Positions 8,589-17,597 are shown, numbered from the stretch's first letter. The stretch: DNA of 64,000 nucleotides from Pelotomaculum_C sp050950345 (GCA_050950345.1 JBMNHK010000008.1:1-64000); one strand, 5' to 3'. Notes: generated by a model not told the origin, from the letters alone. Program-made: numbers and translations.

Positions 8589-11500
8589 TCATTTATTTGA
8601 GGCGATCCTGATCGCGCCGATACGACTACTCACTTTATTCAAAAAGTCTCCCGGGGAACTATATCCCAGTTCCTGCAGACGAGCCGCTCTGGCTACCGGC
8701 GACAGTCTATTGTCTTTGATGACGGCAATCGCCTGTTTCATATTTTCAGGCATGGGTTCCACCCGGTAACCCATTTCCCGATATCCTTGCTCCACGCTTT
8801 CTGCCACACTGGCCGTTTTGCGCAGTTGTTCCATGGCCTCAGTCTGATTTCTCATTACCTGGGCGGGAGTATCTCCGGAGTTCCAGTAATCATCGAATTT
8901 ATGCTGTTCCATCAAAGACAATTGTTCCGGATCCATCATAGTCCCCTGCCCTCTCTGGGTCAGTTCATAGCCGGTGGAAGGACGCATCGGCTTCCCGTCA
9001 ATCGTCACGTAGTCTACCCCGCGAGCGAGCTCATCCTCTGTGAGTTCAATCATCGGCCGGCCTCGCAGATCCCCGTCCTTTATATGCCAGGTGCGCTGGG
9101 TACTGAAATCGCGTCCGGCAGACAGATCGAACTGATCCATGGCGGCTTCTTCATGATGTTTGGCCCATTGTCGAACCTGTGCGGCTTCATCCATGTTAGC
9201 CCAGTCGGTTTCAGGGAAACGCCGGGCAGCTTCATCCGGGCTAAATCCTGAGTTTTCAGCAAAAGCCCGATAGTAAGTGTCTTCCCACTCGGCTTTGGGG
9301 ATCTCCACCCATTCAGGCCCCTGGGGACCATGCACCAGTCTTTCCGCAATAACATCATTATCCGTATTGATATTAAAATCAGTCGGTTCAGTACCCGGTG
9401 TACGTACCGTCCTGACCCTGATCCCCTCTGGATCAGCTCCCGGATAACGGCCATGCAGGTGTTCTTCTACGGCTTGATATGAAGGTTGATGTATATTCTC
9501 ATCCATGGCACGATTGAACTCTCTCTGGATCGCCTGGGATTCCTGAGGAGTCAACTGAGATCCTAAGCCATCCATTTTCTCGAGGTTTTTCAGGGTTCTC
9601 ATCGAAGCCGGATCGGATTTCATTTCCATAATATCCTCAACCGTCAGCGGTTCTCCCCGTTGGACCTTGTCTGCCAGGTTCCAGGCTCTTTCCTCCGCCT
9701 GGATCCGGTATTCATCATAAATGGCCTGATCTCGGATCAGTTCCTGTTGTCTCGCGGCAGGTAGTTGATCAAAATCATTAACATTCTGCCGCATGGTTTT
9801 TTCCGCCTGGTTCAGGGCTGACGGATCGCCTAAAACTTCCTCCGGAGCCCTAGCCCCGCGGTTTAAGGGCACTCGTTCCGGTTCACCTTGTACATCTGTG
9901 CCTCGGGGCGGTCTGCCCGATGGTTCGCCCGGGACATCTCCGCCAGCTGCGGATTTCGCCGATGCGTCACTGATATCATCTCCGGCTTTTCTGGGCACCT
10001 GCACTCCATCGACATCAGCCTGAGAAGCAGCTTTACCAGTTCCCTGAACTCCATCCGCATCAGCCTGAGAAGCAGTCTTGCGTGCGCTGCCCTTAGCTAT
10101 ATCGTCACTGCTGGAAGTGGCAGCCTTGCCCCCGCCCCTGGCTATATCATCAGTGCTGGAAGTGGCTGCTCTGCCGCCGCTTTCGCCCACATCTGTCCAA
10201 CCTTCAGACGCAGATTTGGAAACCCTGCCAGCCATATCACTGGTGGTATCACCGACGGTTTTCCCGGCGCCTTTGGTGACATCATCAAAGGAATCCGCCA
10301 CTGATTTCAGACCATAATCCATTCTGGCGCTGTCCACGATCTCCTTGGCCGCCTTATCACTGCCTATATCCACCAATCGCTTGTTGATCTGATCCAGAGA
10401 TTCCTTGGCCGATTCTTTGCTGATCATACCAAGTGCCTTGCTATACATCTGATTCTTGGCATTGACTTTCAGAATGGCAGTTTCAACAAAATCAGCTGCC
10501 TTATTAGTAAAGGCCGGGTATCTTTCCATCATCTCTCCCATAACCTTACTGCCGGCTTCACCGGCCAGCCATCCCATTTCCTCTCCCAGGACATATAAAC
10601 CAACTGCTTTGGATACTGCTCGGAAATCTGATTCTCCTTTATCGATCTCATCCTTGATACGATACATAGCCTCAGCTACATTCATAGCTCCATCCAATGC
10701 AACCCCGGCACCGCCTCCAGTAGCAGTCGTGATCATAATTCTAGCTCCCATGCCCAGCCAGGATGTACTGCCATCCGCCTTTTCGCCGGTAATCACTTCC
10801 TTGACGGTTGCTGCATTGGCTTCCAGAGTCCAGCCCAGTTTTTTGAACCAATCCTCTTCCCAGCGTTGTCCAGTATCGGCAGTGGTGTTACCCTGGATGC
10901 GATTATCAATGACCCGGCGGATCTTATCCATTTTTTCCTGATCCAGTTCTTTGCCGGCCAGCATATCATCTTTCAAACTTTGGATTGCCTTGTCAACATC
11001 CCCGGGGCCTCCGGGTTCACCGATGTTATATTTCTCAGCGACATTCTGCATTTGCTCCAGCTTGCGCCAATCTTCCAGGTTCTTGTCCATGGCTTTGCTG
11101 GTGGCATCCTCGCGTCTGGCCATCTTCTCCAGCTCAGCAGCTGACCATTTCTTATCATCAGCTACTTGATCCTGCCATTTATTAAAGTCATTGATATAGG
11201 AATCCAGATCTTCATTGCGGATCTTGCCGCCGGTCAAGATATTCTCCCATTCCCCGGTTTCAGCATTGTAATCTAAAACGTAATCACGGCCGTCTTTACC
11301 GGGCAGGGTGATAGTATCACCATGCTGTGGTCCTGAATCCGGCGGCATGTCAGGAATCGTGTCCTGTGGAACCTCCCCTTCTCCGGGGTATGTGTCCGGG
11401 GGTATATTCTCTGCATCGGGAATATCTTCTTCGGGTATGGGCAATTCTGAACCCGTCTGTCCTTCCGGTGCTGCCGGAGCATCCTGATCTATCCCATGAT

Positions 11501-14500
11501 TCTTCAAGGTATTCATGGGATCTTCCGGCCCAATTACACCGGTGTCCTCAGTAGCCGGAATATCCGGTTTCTCCGTCTCCGGTTTGGGGATCTCCTCGGT
11601 CCAGGGCTTGGCACCGTATTTTTCCACGGTCTGATGATACGGTTCTCCCAAAGGCGGTTTAGTGGGCTCCCAGGCTTCTCTCCGCCCGCCCAGGTCAACA
11701 ATTCCCCCATCAAAAGGATTACGGGATAAATCGCCTTCTTCATAGGGATTTTGCGTCCAATGCCTCCCTGCCCGGTCGTAGCCGTCGGCATTATAGCCGC
11801 TCCAGTGATAGCCGTCCTTGTCATATCCCTGTCTGTCGTAGCCCCAGGGATCGCGGCCGCTGCGGTTGTATCCTTCGAAGTCGAAGCCTTCCCGATCATA
11901 GCCGTCCCGGTCATAACCGTGCTCATTAAAGCCATTCTTGTCATAGCCGTCTGCATCATAACCTTCTCTGGACTGGCCTTCCCGGTTATAACCGTCCCGA
12001 TCATAGCCCTCGGCATCGTAACCGTTCTTATCGAAACCTTCACGATCCCAGCCGTCCTTATCAAAACCGTTCCGGTCATAACCTTCCCGATCATAACCAT
12101 CCCGGTTGAACCCTTCTTTGTCAAAGCCCTGTTTATCAAAGCCTTTAGCATCAAAACCCTGGCGGTTAAATCCCTGACGGTCATAGCCGTTTATATCATA
12201 GCCTTCCCGGTCGAAGCCTTCCGAGTCGAAACCATTGCGCCCGTAACCTTCCCGGTCAAATCCCTCTTTATTGAATCCCTCCCGGTCATAGCCTTCGGTA
12301 TCGAATCCGGCTTTGTTGAATCCTTCCCGGTCAAAGCCGGCCTTATCAAAGCCCTGACGATCGAATCCTTCCCGGTCAAATCCCGCCTTGTCGAATCCTT
12401 CTCTATCAAAACCTTGGGCATTATACCCGGCTTTATCGAAGCCTTCTTTGTTGAACCCTTCGCGATCATAACCAGCTTTATCAAAGCCGGCCTGGTCGAA
12501 ACCTTCCCGATCATAACCTTCGGCATTGAATCCGTTTTTATCAAAGCCTTCCCTGTCAAAACCTTCTTTGTCAAAGCCATCCCGGTTGAAGCCTGCTTTG
12601 TCGAAGCCCTCTTTGTTGAAACCTTCTTTGTCAAAACCTGCCTGGTCGAATCCCTGCCGGTCATAACCTTCGGCATCGAACCCGGCTTTATTGAATCCTT
12701 CCCGGTCAAATCCTTGCTGGTTATAGCCCTGCCGGTTAAAGCCTTCGGCATCATAACCGGCCTTATCGAAACCATCTTTGTCAAAGCCGTTTTTATCGAA
12801 GCCGTCCCGGTCATATCCTTGCGAATTAAAGCCATCCCGGTCATAATCCGAGCTGTTTCGTCCTTCCCTGTCAAATCCTTCTTTATCATAACCGGCTTTG
12901 TCATAGCCTTCCCTATCAAAGCCTTCCTGGTTATAGCCTTCTCTGTCAAAGCCTTCAGCATCAAAGCCCGCCTGATCGAAGCCTTCCTGGTCGAAGCCCT
13001 CTCTATCAAAGCCTTCCGCATTGTAGCCCGCCTCATTGAAACCATCACGGTTATAGCCGTCACGATCATAGCCTGCCTGATTGTAACCTTCCCGGTCATA
13101 ACCATCAGCATCAAATCCGTTTTGGTCATAGATCCCATCAGCTTCGGCTGCGGTGGCCGGTTCTGCACCTGGTGCCTCTGATTCTCCAGCACCTGCAGAC
13201 AATTGTTCAGATTGATCCGCGACTGGAGCGTCTTCACGGTTTCCTGCCACCGCAAAATGCGCTTCTCCTGCTTCTCCTTCTCTGGCATCGACAGCCTTAA
13301 CCTTTATTTGTCCGGCTTCCATATCCCGGTCGGCATTGCCTTTCACAAACAGGGCTGCTTCGTCTTCCGTTTCAATGAATACCCCTTTATCACCACTTGC
13401 TACTGCTGCGGGGCTTTCAAACATATCGTCGGTATCAATACGGATAACCGGTTCTCCTCCTGCTTCCCGGATATCGATAGCTTGTTCATTCATATCTATG
13501 GTGTCGATAAATATCTCCGGTTCGCCGGATGCGCCTGCAAGGGGTCCTTCCAACATATCAACTGTATCAATAAAAATATGCGGTTCTCCTCCTGCTTGCC
13601 GGACCTCAATGGGATTCATTTCAATGGGGTCGATAAATATCTCCGGTCCCGGATCACTGATGAAAGGCTCCTGCTGCACGAAAAGTCCGGCTTCGCGTTC
13701 TGTCTCGATATAGATGCCCTGATCAGCCGGAGCTCCCTGTGTCGCACTGTCATGGTACATATCCGCAGTATCGTTCATGATCTCTTCTCTGCCCCGGCGT
13801 CCTAACTGGCTGGTAGCCCGGGCAATTCCCGGTGCTCCTGAGCCGGTTCCAGGGCTCCCGCCAGATCCGGGCAAAGATCCTCCTCCCGCGGGATACATGG
13901 GCGCTCCACCCGCGGGCGGGGTAAACCCTCCGCCGCCCAGGCCGCCTAAAGCACCTAAGGCTGTCGCGATCAACCCGGGTACGACCACACCTGTCACCGC
14001 TTCAGTGGTATTGGATGGTCCGGGGATACTACCCACTGAACCGACTCCGGCCGGACTGTGACTGTGTCCTATGGGATAAGCTCCAGGCGTTCCTGCAGTA
14101 CCGGTCGATGCAAAATGAGGCGTTGCCATCACATATGACATACCTCTTCCACCCGACTCTCCATTCTGCGACCAGGTAGCAGGATCTGAATCGATGATCG
14201 TATAGGTTCCGGCTGGAATGACGATATTAGGATAAACATGCCAGTTGGCATTGGGTACTCCGCCTTGTCCCGGCGTTCCTACCGCCTGCCAGGGACCATA
14301 CATTTTCCCGTTCTGATCCTGTAAACCTATGGTTCCAGGGGTTGCTCCCCGGGCATTATTCCAATGATAGTCATGGATCTCGGTCACCAAATGAGGACTG
14401 TTGACGCTGAAAGTTGTGGGAACCGTAGGCCCATTTTTAACGGCCATAATATTGGTGGTATCTGCCACACGTACCGGTTCCTCCGAAGGTTCTGCCGTGG

Positions 14501-15104
14501 CAGGATATTTGTCAGCTTGTTCTTCTGTTGCCGAAGTCCCTGCCTCGATATCCGGGGCTGCCTGGCTTAGTAGTCCTGCTTTTTCCATGGCATCGATAGT
14601 CTGCTGGGCAATATTCTTGGCAGAAGCCAAATCTGCGCTCTGACTCTGGCCGGTTTGCAACATTTCCACGGTGATAAAATAATCGGGCAGAACTACTCCA
14701 ATGCCTACCCCATCTTCCGAAACATATTCTCTTACTTCACAGCCCTTCAACTGGGTGGTTCGCAAATAAGAAACATGGGATACGCTGTCCACATAATCGA
14801 TCATGATCTGTATTTCATCCGGCCGAGCAGGTCCCAAAACGCTGAGCACACATCCGCCGCTTCCAAAATTCCCCATGCCGGCATGAATGGCAAAACCATA
14901 ACCGGTTGCTGATTCCTGTCCAAAGTTGAATTCTGTTGAGCTGAAGTTGGCTTTGGATACCTGGGTGACAACATCACCTACACTGGCTGCCAATGCATTC
15001 CCACCGAAGGACATCACGAGGGTAAATGCCAGACACAAGGCCACACACAACAGGAAATGACGATGTAATCTCCTTTTCTTTTGCGCAATTGCTAAAATTG
15101 ACAA
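8589..15104 (-). CDS. Giant secreted protein with 91 pentapeptide-like repeats
   Basis: About 2171 residues. I chose the TTG at 15102-15104, which has AGGAGG 8 nt upstream and starts 20 bp after the previous stop; the frame remains open 64 codons further up through the previous gene. A signal peptide ends at GGNALAA near residue 40. Visible parts: a Gly/Pro-rich region (about 370-440); six short motifs of type (I/F)(D/E)T-x-D-M (about 460-590); 91 units of [FY]-[DN]-x-x-G (11766-13130); an acidic Pro-rich linker; a helical region with a hydrophobic Gly/Ala stretch (TATGGGAGVALDGAMNVAEA); Ser/Asp-rich tandem repeats; and a C-terminal domain of about 300 residues containing TDFNINTDNDV. It is probably exported to the envelope. 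Aromatic, acidic and glycine spacing could suit Ca2+ or surface binding. I know no matching named family. Confidence 0.85.
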   Translation of the reverse strand: MSILAIAQKKRRLHRHFLLCVALCLAFTLVMSFGGNALAASVGDVVTQVSKANFSSTEFNFGQESATGYGFAIHAGMGNFGSGGCVLSVLGPARPDEIQIMIDYVDSVSHVSYLRTTQLKGCEVREYVSEDGVGIGVVLPDYFITVEMLQTGQSQSADLASAKNIAQQTIDAMEKAGLLSQAAPDIEAGTSATEEQADKYPATAEPSEEPVRVADTTNIMAVKNGPTVPTTFSVNSPHLVTEIHDYHWNNARGATPGTIGLQDQNGKMYGPWQAVGTPGQGGVPNANWHVYPNIVIPAGTYTIIDSDPATWSQNGESGGRGMSYVMATPHFASTGTAGTPGAYPIGHSHSPAGVGSVGSIPGPSNTTEAVTGVVVPGLIATALGALGGLGGGGFTPPAGGAPMYPAGGGSLPGSGGSPGTGSGAPGIARATSQLGRRGREEIMNDTADMYHDSATQGAPADQGIYIETEREAGLFVQQEPFISDPGPEIFIDPIEMNPIEVRQAGGEPHIFIDTVDMLEGPLAGASGEPEIFIDTIDMNEQAIDIREAGGEPVIRIDTDDMFESPAAVASGDKGVFIETEDEAALFVKGNADRDMEAGQIKVKAVDAREGEAGEAHFAVAGNREDAPVADQSEQLSAGAGESEAPGAEPATAAEADGIYDQNGFDADGYDREGYNQAGYDRDGYNRDGFNEAGYNAEGFDREGFDQEGFDQAGFDAEGFDREGYNQEGFDREGYDKAGYDKEGFDREGRNSSDYDRDGFNSQGYDRDGFDKNGFDKDGFDKAGYDAEGFNRQGYNQQGFDREGFNKAGFDAEGYDRQGFDQAGFDKEGFNKEGFDKAGFNRDGFDKEGFDREGFDKNGFNAEGYDREGFDQAGFDKAGYDREGFNKEGFDKAGYNAQGFDREGFDKAGFDREGFDRQGFDKAGFDREGFNKAGFDTEGYDREGFNKEGFDREGYGRNGFDSEGFDREGYDINGYDRQGFNRQGFDAKGFDKQGFDKEGFNRDGYDREGYDRNGFDKDGWDREGFDKNGYDAEGYDRDGYNREGQSREGYDADGYDKNGFNEHGYDRDGYDREGFDFEGYNRSGRDPWGYDRQGYDKDGYHWSGYNADGYDRAGRHWTQNPYEEGDLSRNPFDGGIVDLGGRREAWEPTKPPLGEPYHQTVEKYGAKPWTEEIPKPETEKPDIPATEDTGVIGPEDPMNTLKNHGIDQDAPAAPEGQTGSELPIPEEDIPDAENIPPDTYPGEGEVPQDTIPDMPPDSGPQHGDTITLPGKDGRDYVLDYNAETGEWENILTGGKIRNEDLDSYINDFNKWQDQVADDKKWSAAELEKMARREDATSKAMDKNLEDWRKLEQMQNVAEKYNIGEPGGPGDVDKAIQSLKDDMLAGKELDQEKMDKIRRVIDNRIQGNTTADTGQRWEEDWFKKLGWTLEANAATVKEVITGEKADGSTSWLGMGARIMITTATGGGAGVALDGAMNVAEAMYRIKDEIDKGESDFRAVSKAVGLYVLGEEMGWLAGEAGSKVMGEMMERYPAFTNKAADFVETAILKVNAKNQMYSKALGMISKESAKESLDQINKRLVDIGSDKAAKEIVDSARMDYGLKSVADSFDDVTKGAGKTVGDTTSDMAGRVSKSASEGWTDVGESGGRAATSSTDDIARGGGKAATSSSDDIAKGSARKTASQADADGVQGTGKAASQADVDGVQVPRKAGDDISDASAKSAAGGDVPGEPSGRPPRGTDVQGEPERVPLNRGARAPEEVLGDPSALNQAEKTMRQNVNDFDQLPAARQQELIRDQAIYDEYRIQAEERAWNLADKVQRGEPLTVEDIMEMKSDPASMRTLKNLEKMDGLGSQLTPQESQAIQREFNRAMDENIHQPSYQAVEEHLHGRYPGADPEGIRVRTVRTPGTEPTDFNINTDNDVIAERLVHGPQGPEWVEIPKAEWEDTYYRAFAENSGFSPDEAARRFPETDWANMDEAAQVRQWAKHHEEAAMDQFDLSAGRDFSTQRTWHIKDGDLRGRPMIELTEDELARGVDYVTIDGKPMRPSTGYELTQRGQGTMMDPEQLSLMEQHKFDDYWNSGDTPAQVMRNQTEAMEQLRKTASVAESVEQGYREMGYRVEPMPENMKQAIAVIKDNRLSPVARAARLQELGYSSPGDFLNKVSSRIGAIRIASNK
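11766..13130 (-). repeat. 91 tandem 15-bp units coding [FY]-[DN]-x-x-G
   Basis: Exactly 1365 bp, or 91 in-frame 15-bp units with no insertion or deletion. Common units read FDREG, FDKAG, YDRDG, FNKEG and YNQAG. Positions 1, 2 and 5 are nearly fixed, apart from a few outliers such as RNSSD, QSREG and RDPWG near the edges. Positions 3 and 4 vary among charged and small residues. DNA of neighbouring units differs at wobble bases, so the array is not a recent amplification. Confidence 0.95.
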
Positions 15105-15124
15105 GCCTTTCACCTCCTGTTCGC

Positions 15125-15616
15125 CTAAGGCAGAATGCTGGTCAGCATCATCCATACCGTCGAAAGCACTATCGCCACCAGGGTCGGGATCATTACATTT
15201 TTTATTCCTTGAGCGCCCCTTTTCATGGCTTCTGTTCCTGCCGTTGCCGCTGCTGTGGTGATGGCTGCTGAGGCAAAGGGCATGATTGCATTCCAACCCA
15301 GTATGGCCAGGGCCATTATGGCCAGAACAGTAAAAGGGATCATAAACAGCATGCCAGTCCCCACCGCTTCCTGGGCAAATCCTCCATCTGTCTGACGCAA
15401 AGCAGCATTCCCGCTGTTAAATGCCAGGATCAGCAGATTTACCGCTAGTAAACCCACTACAATGGCAATGATAAGGGAGTATATTACCGTAGTGAATTTA
15501 TAATCCGGTCTGCTAAAGGGTATCAATAAACCGAATATTATGAAACACAGATATGCTGGCCACAGTTTTACCCTGCTCGGTCCGGCTCCTTCTGCATATC
15601 CCAGTCTAGTGTCCAC
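15125..15616 (-). CDS. Small integral membrane protein of the envelope block
   Basis: 163 residues starting at GTG (15616), 8 nt behind AGGAGG. About five hydrophobic segments are visible: LCFIIFGLLIPF, VIYSLIIAIVVGLLAVNLLILAF, LFMIPFTVLAIMALAIL, an Ala/Thr-rich stretch and a final LVAIVLSTVWMMLTSILP. No charged or catalytic motif stands out. It ends 20 bp before the giant exoprotein and is probably co-translated with it, so a role in exporting or anchoring that protein is a reasonable guess. Not assigned to a family. Confidence 0.75.
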   Translation of the reverse strand: MDTRLGYAEGAGPSRVKLWPAYLCFIIFGLLIPFSRPDYKFTTVIYSLIIAIVVGLLAVNLLILAFNSGNAALRQTDGGFAQEAVGTGMLFMIPFTVLAIMALAILGWNAIMPFASAAITTAAATAGTEAMKRGAQGIKNVMIPTLVAIVLSTVWMMLTSILP

Positions 15617-15656
15617 CTTGTCAGCCTCCTATCTTTATCTGCTCAGTCAGTTGCTA

Positions 15657-16226
15657 TTAACCAGCGAATTTTCCCAACACTGCCCAGCCAATCAGGAGGA
15701 TGGCTCCGCAGAGGGTAGTCATGGCAATACTGAAGGCTACTCGTTCCCCTGACATCTGCTTGATGGTATATAAGGTGGGTCTGAGTGCCCATAGGACTCC
15801 GGTAACACCAAAGGCTACCGCGGTCTTCCAGCCAAAAGCCAGGGAAAAGATCAGTCCGCTCAGAGCATAGACGAAGGTAGCTGAATATCCCAGGGCAAAG
15901 GTGGAAATAGCCCACTCCAGGGTGTAACCCCGCTGATCCGCCTGGGATAAGGCCCAGACCATAACTGCCAGCAAAGCGATCCCCGCCGTACCGTACAGAA
16001 GCCCCAGCATGGTGATCAAGATCACCGTGCTAACTCCCACCTGTCCGTTGCGCAACAAGTCAAGCCCGGTCTGCATAAAAAACAGTGTAAATGACAATCC
16101 GGATACCATTACTGAATAAGGCCAGGGTATTTTAGTCATCTGGGTTTTTATGACTTCCCCGGGGTTGATCATCATGTTGAGTGCTGTTTTCCAGCGAGGT
16201 ATATCCATGGGTGCCGCTGTGTTCAT
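15657..16226 (-). CDS. Yip1-like integral membrane protein
   Basis: 189 residues with five membrane helices. The N-terminal PRWKTALNMMINPGEVIKTQ motif resembles bacterial Yip1/YIPF-domain proteins, where a Pro-rich start precedes the helices. Helices lie at about 35-55, 65-90, 105-130, 130-150 and 165-187. The start has GGAGGG 11 nt upstream. It is the second gene of the block. Family members have no firm biochemical role in bacteria; I infer a structural or assembly role in the membrane. Confidence 0.7.
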   Translation of the reverse strand: MNTAAPMDIPRWKTALNMMINPGEVIKTQMTKIPWPYSVMVSGLSFTLFFMQTGLDLLRNGQVGVSTVILITMLGLLYGTAGIALLAVMVWALSQADQRGYTLEWAISTFALGYSATFVYALSGLIFSLAFGWKTAVAFGVTGVLWALRPTLYTIKQMSGERVAFSIAMTTLCGAILLIGWAVLGKFAG

Positions 16227-16251
16227 GGCGTATTCATCCCTCCGTTATTAT

Positions 16252-16542
16252 TTATGGTAATTCGAACTGAACGCTAAATTTTTCACCGAATTCCGTGGCT
16301 AGCAGGCAGGATAGCTGGTCAAGATTGGTGTGAGGTGCAAAACTACCCGTGTATATACCGTCAGCTATGACTTCGAATTCTCCTGCTGTCAGATAAATAG
16401 ATTGCAACTGGCTGGCATCTATTACCACACAGCCATCATCAGTGCTATCCTGAGGTGTCAAAACTAATCGGCCTTGGCCAATAGTGAGATAATAAGACCG
16501 GGTTCTAAAAAAACCCGTTTTCAACTTAACTTCAAAAGTCAT
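16252..16542 (-). CDS. Small soluble protein, first gene of the envelope block
   Basis: 96 residues from the ATG at 16542, which has GAGGTGG 6 nt upstream; the frame is open further up but lacks a site. The chain is beta-rich (MTFEVKLKTGFF, RSYYLTIGQGRLVLTP, CVVIDASQLQSIYL) and resembles a single PH-like or bPH barrel. No signal peptide is seen. It directly follows the promoter at 16561-16588, so it is likely the first cistron. Function unknown. Confidence 0.72.
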   Translation of the reverse strand: MTFEVKLKTGFFRTRSYYLTIGQGRLVLTPQDSTDDGCVVIDASQLQSIYLTAGEFEVIADGIYTGSFAPHTNLDQLSCLLATEFGEKFSVQFELP

Positions 16543-16560
16543 CCAAACCACCTCACTTGA

Positions 16561-16588
16561 ATTATAGCAAGCATCACGCCCAAAACAA
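16561..16588 (-). promoter_or_regulatory. Probable promoter of the envelope gene block
   Basis: On the minus strand TTGTTT (16583-16588) is followed by a 16-bp spacer and a perfect TATAAT (16561-16566). The ATG of the first gene lies 18 bp after the -10 box, giving a short leader. The -35 box and spacing are slightly off consensus. Confidence 0.5.
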
Positions 16589-16620
16589 TGAGCTGCACTC
16601 CAATTGGCATTGCCAGTTTG

Positions 16621-16639
16621 TTGGCATGATTCATGCCAA
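16621..16639. promoter_or_regulatory. Perfect palindrome upstream of the block promoter, candidate operator
   Basis: TTGGCATGA, one central T, then TCATGCCAA: a perfect 9-bp inverted repeat. It sits 32 bp upstream of the -35 box of the envelope promoter and 83 bp before the decayed plus-strand gene. Size and position suit a dimeric transcription factor. No regulator gene is adjacent. Confidence 0.45.
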
Positions 16640-16722
16640 GGCAGGGATAATCTTCCAGCACTTATGTAGAATACGGCATTGTGTCGGAATATTGGAGATT
16701 TTTTCAAGGAGGTTATACAGGT

Positions 16723-17231
16723 ATGAAATGGAATTTTGGTGAAGAGCTGAACCGGATGCGGTTGATTAAACATTTAAAATCCCTGGGCAGGATTTAAAAC
16801 AGATCAAGGAAATAATTGAAGGCCCGAATAATCAGAGAACGTCGGGGGAAGTCTTGCAGTCCTTGCAGCGAATTACTTAGCGAGAAACAAACCCTGGAGG
16901 GACGGATAGTTAAAATTGATACTATTCTAAGTAATAATGCTCCGTTACTGGAAGAAGACTGTTTCGAGTCCGCCTCCTTTCAAATGATCACCGAGATACT
17001 AGGGGCGGATCAAATTGAGAGATATTCGAATACTTGGCCGGAAATTTATAATCAGCACAGCAGGTTGTCCGGTATCCTGGATGATTTCCAGTGGTGTGAT
17101 GATTTCCGGGAGGGTTTTCGTATCCTGGCCGTATATTTTTTAAAAACCACCTCCAACAATATGAACTGGCATTGGAGGCAGGTCAGCGTTGGGCGGAAAT
17201 CTCCCACCTTGATGAAGATGATCCCAAATGA
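16723..17231 (+). pseudogene. Decayed gene with at least three frameshifts
   Basis: A good ribosome site (AAGGAGG, 16707-16713) precedes the ATG at 16723, but the frame stops after 24 codons (MKWNFGEELNRMRLIKHLKS). Protein-like sequence continues in a second frame (QDLKQIKEIIEGPNNQ, VLQSLQRIT), then a third (LLSEKQTLEGRIVKID onward), and near 17140 shifts again (FLKNHLQQYELALEAG, AEISHLDEDDPK, stop at 17229-17231). The pieces join into a plausible helical, coiled-coil-rich protein of about 170 residues. I do not recognise the family. It is divergent from the envelope block and may once have belonged to it. Confidence 0.6.
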
Positions 17232-17249
17232 TTATTGGTTAGTTTAAAT

Positions 17250-17597
17250 TTAGTCCTCTTCTATATTATCCTCATCCCTTATAAGTGGTTTTGTTGTTGC
17301 CGGTTGTATTTTGGCAGAAAAGAGTTTTTTTACAGCCGGAACTAATGCGTCCTCTTGCCACATTTGATACACATAAAGTATTAATTCAGTAATAGTGGCA
17401 AGGAAAAAATTGAATGTTTTGGTTGAATAGACATCAATTATTCCCCTGGTGTTTAACCAAGGCAGTAAGATAAAAGTAAACACGAGATTAAGGACTGCAT
17501 CTGCGGAGATATATTGCCATAGTCTCCCATAGGTGAGCCTATAAAGCCATATTGTTGATACCGGTATTAGATTAGACCACCAGGAACCATCCTGTAA
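17250..17597 (-). pseudogene. Membrane protein fragment lacking a start
   Basis: The frame is open from 17597 (WWSNLIPVSTIWLYRL, YISADAVLNLVFTFILLPWL) to the stop at 17250, with three or four hydrophobic segments and an acidic tail (IRDEDNIEED). No ATG is present; the first usable start is GTG 17483, which would cut a helix, and no ribosome site is seen. The pattern resembles short clostridial multi-helix proteins such as the CBO0543 type, but this is a weak match. It lies in a zone of decaying genes, so an N-terminally truncated remnant is likely. Confidence 0.45.

Noticed and set aside
11751..13181. A 476-codon plus-strand ORF rich in Ile, Val and Pro, like a membrane protein
   Set aside because: It is the exact complement of the 15-bp repeats of the giant gene. 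Its periodic hydrophobic pattern follows from the codons for [FY]-[DN]-x-x-G read backwards, and there is no ribosome site.
12191..13288. A 365-codon minus-strand ORF in another frame of the repeat region
   Set aside because: Frame shadow of the same repeat array; Lys/Thr/Met-rich low complexity and no start signal.
15105..15296. N-terminal extension of the giant protein
   Set aside because: It overlaps the preceding gene, contains low-quality sequence, and a TTG with ideal spacing to AGGAGG starts directly at the signal peptide.
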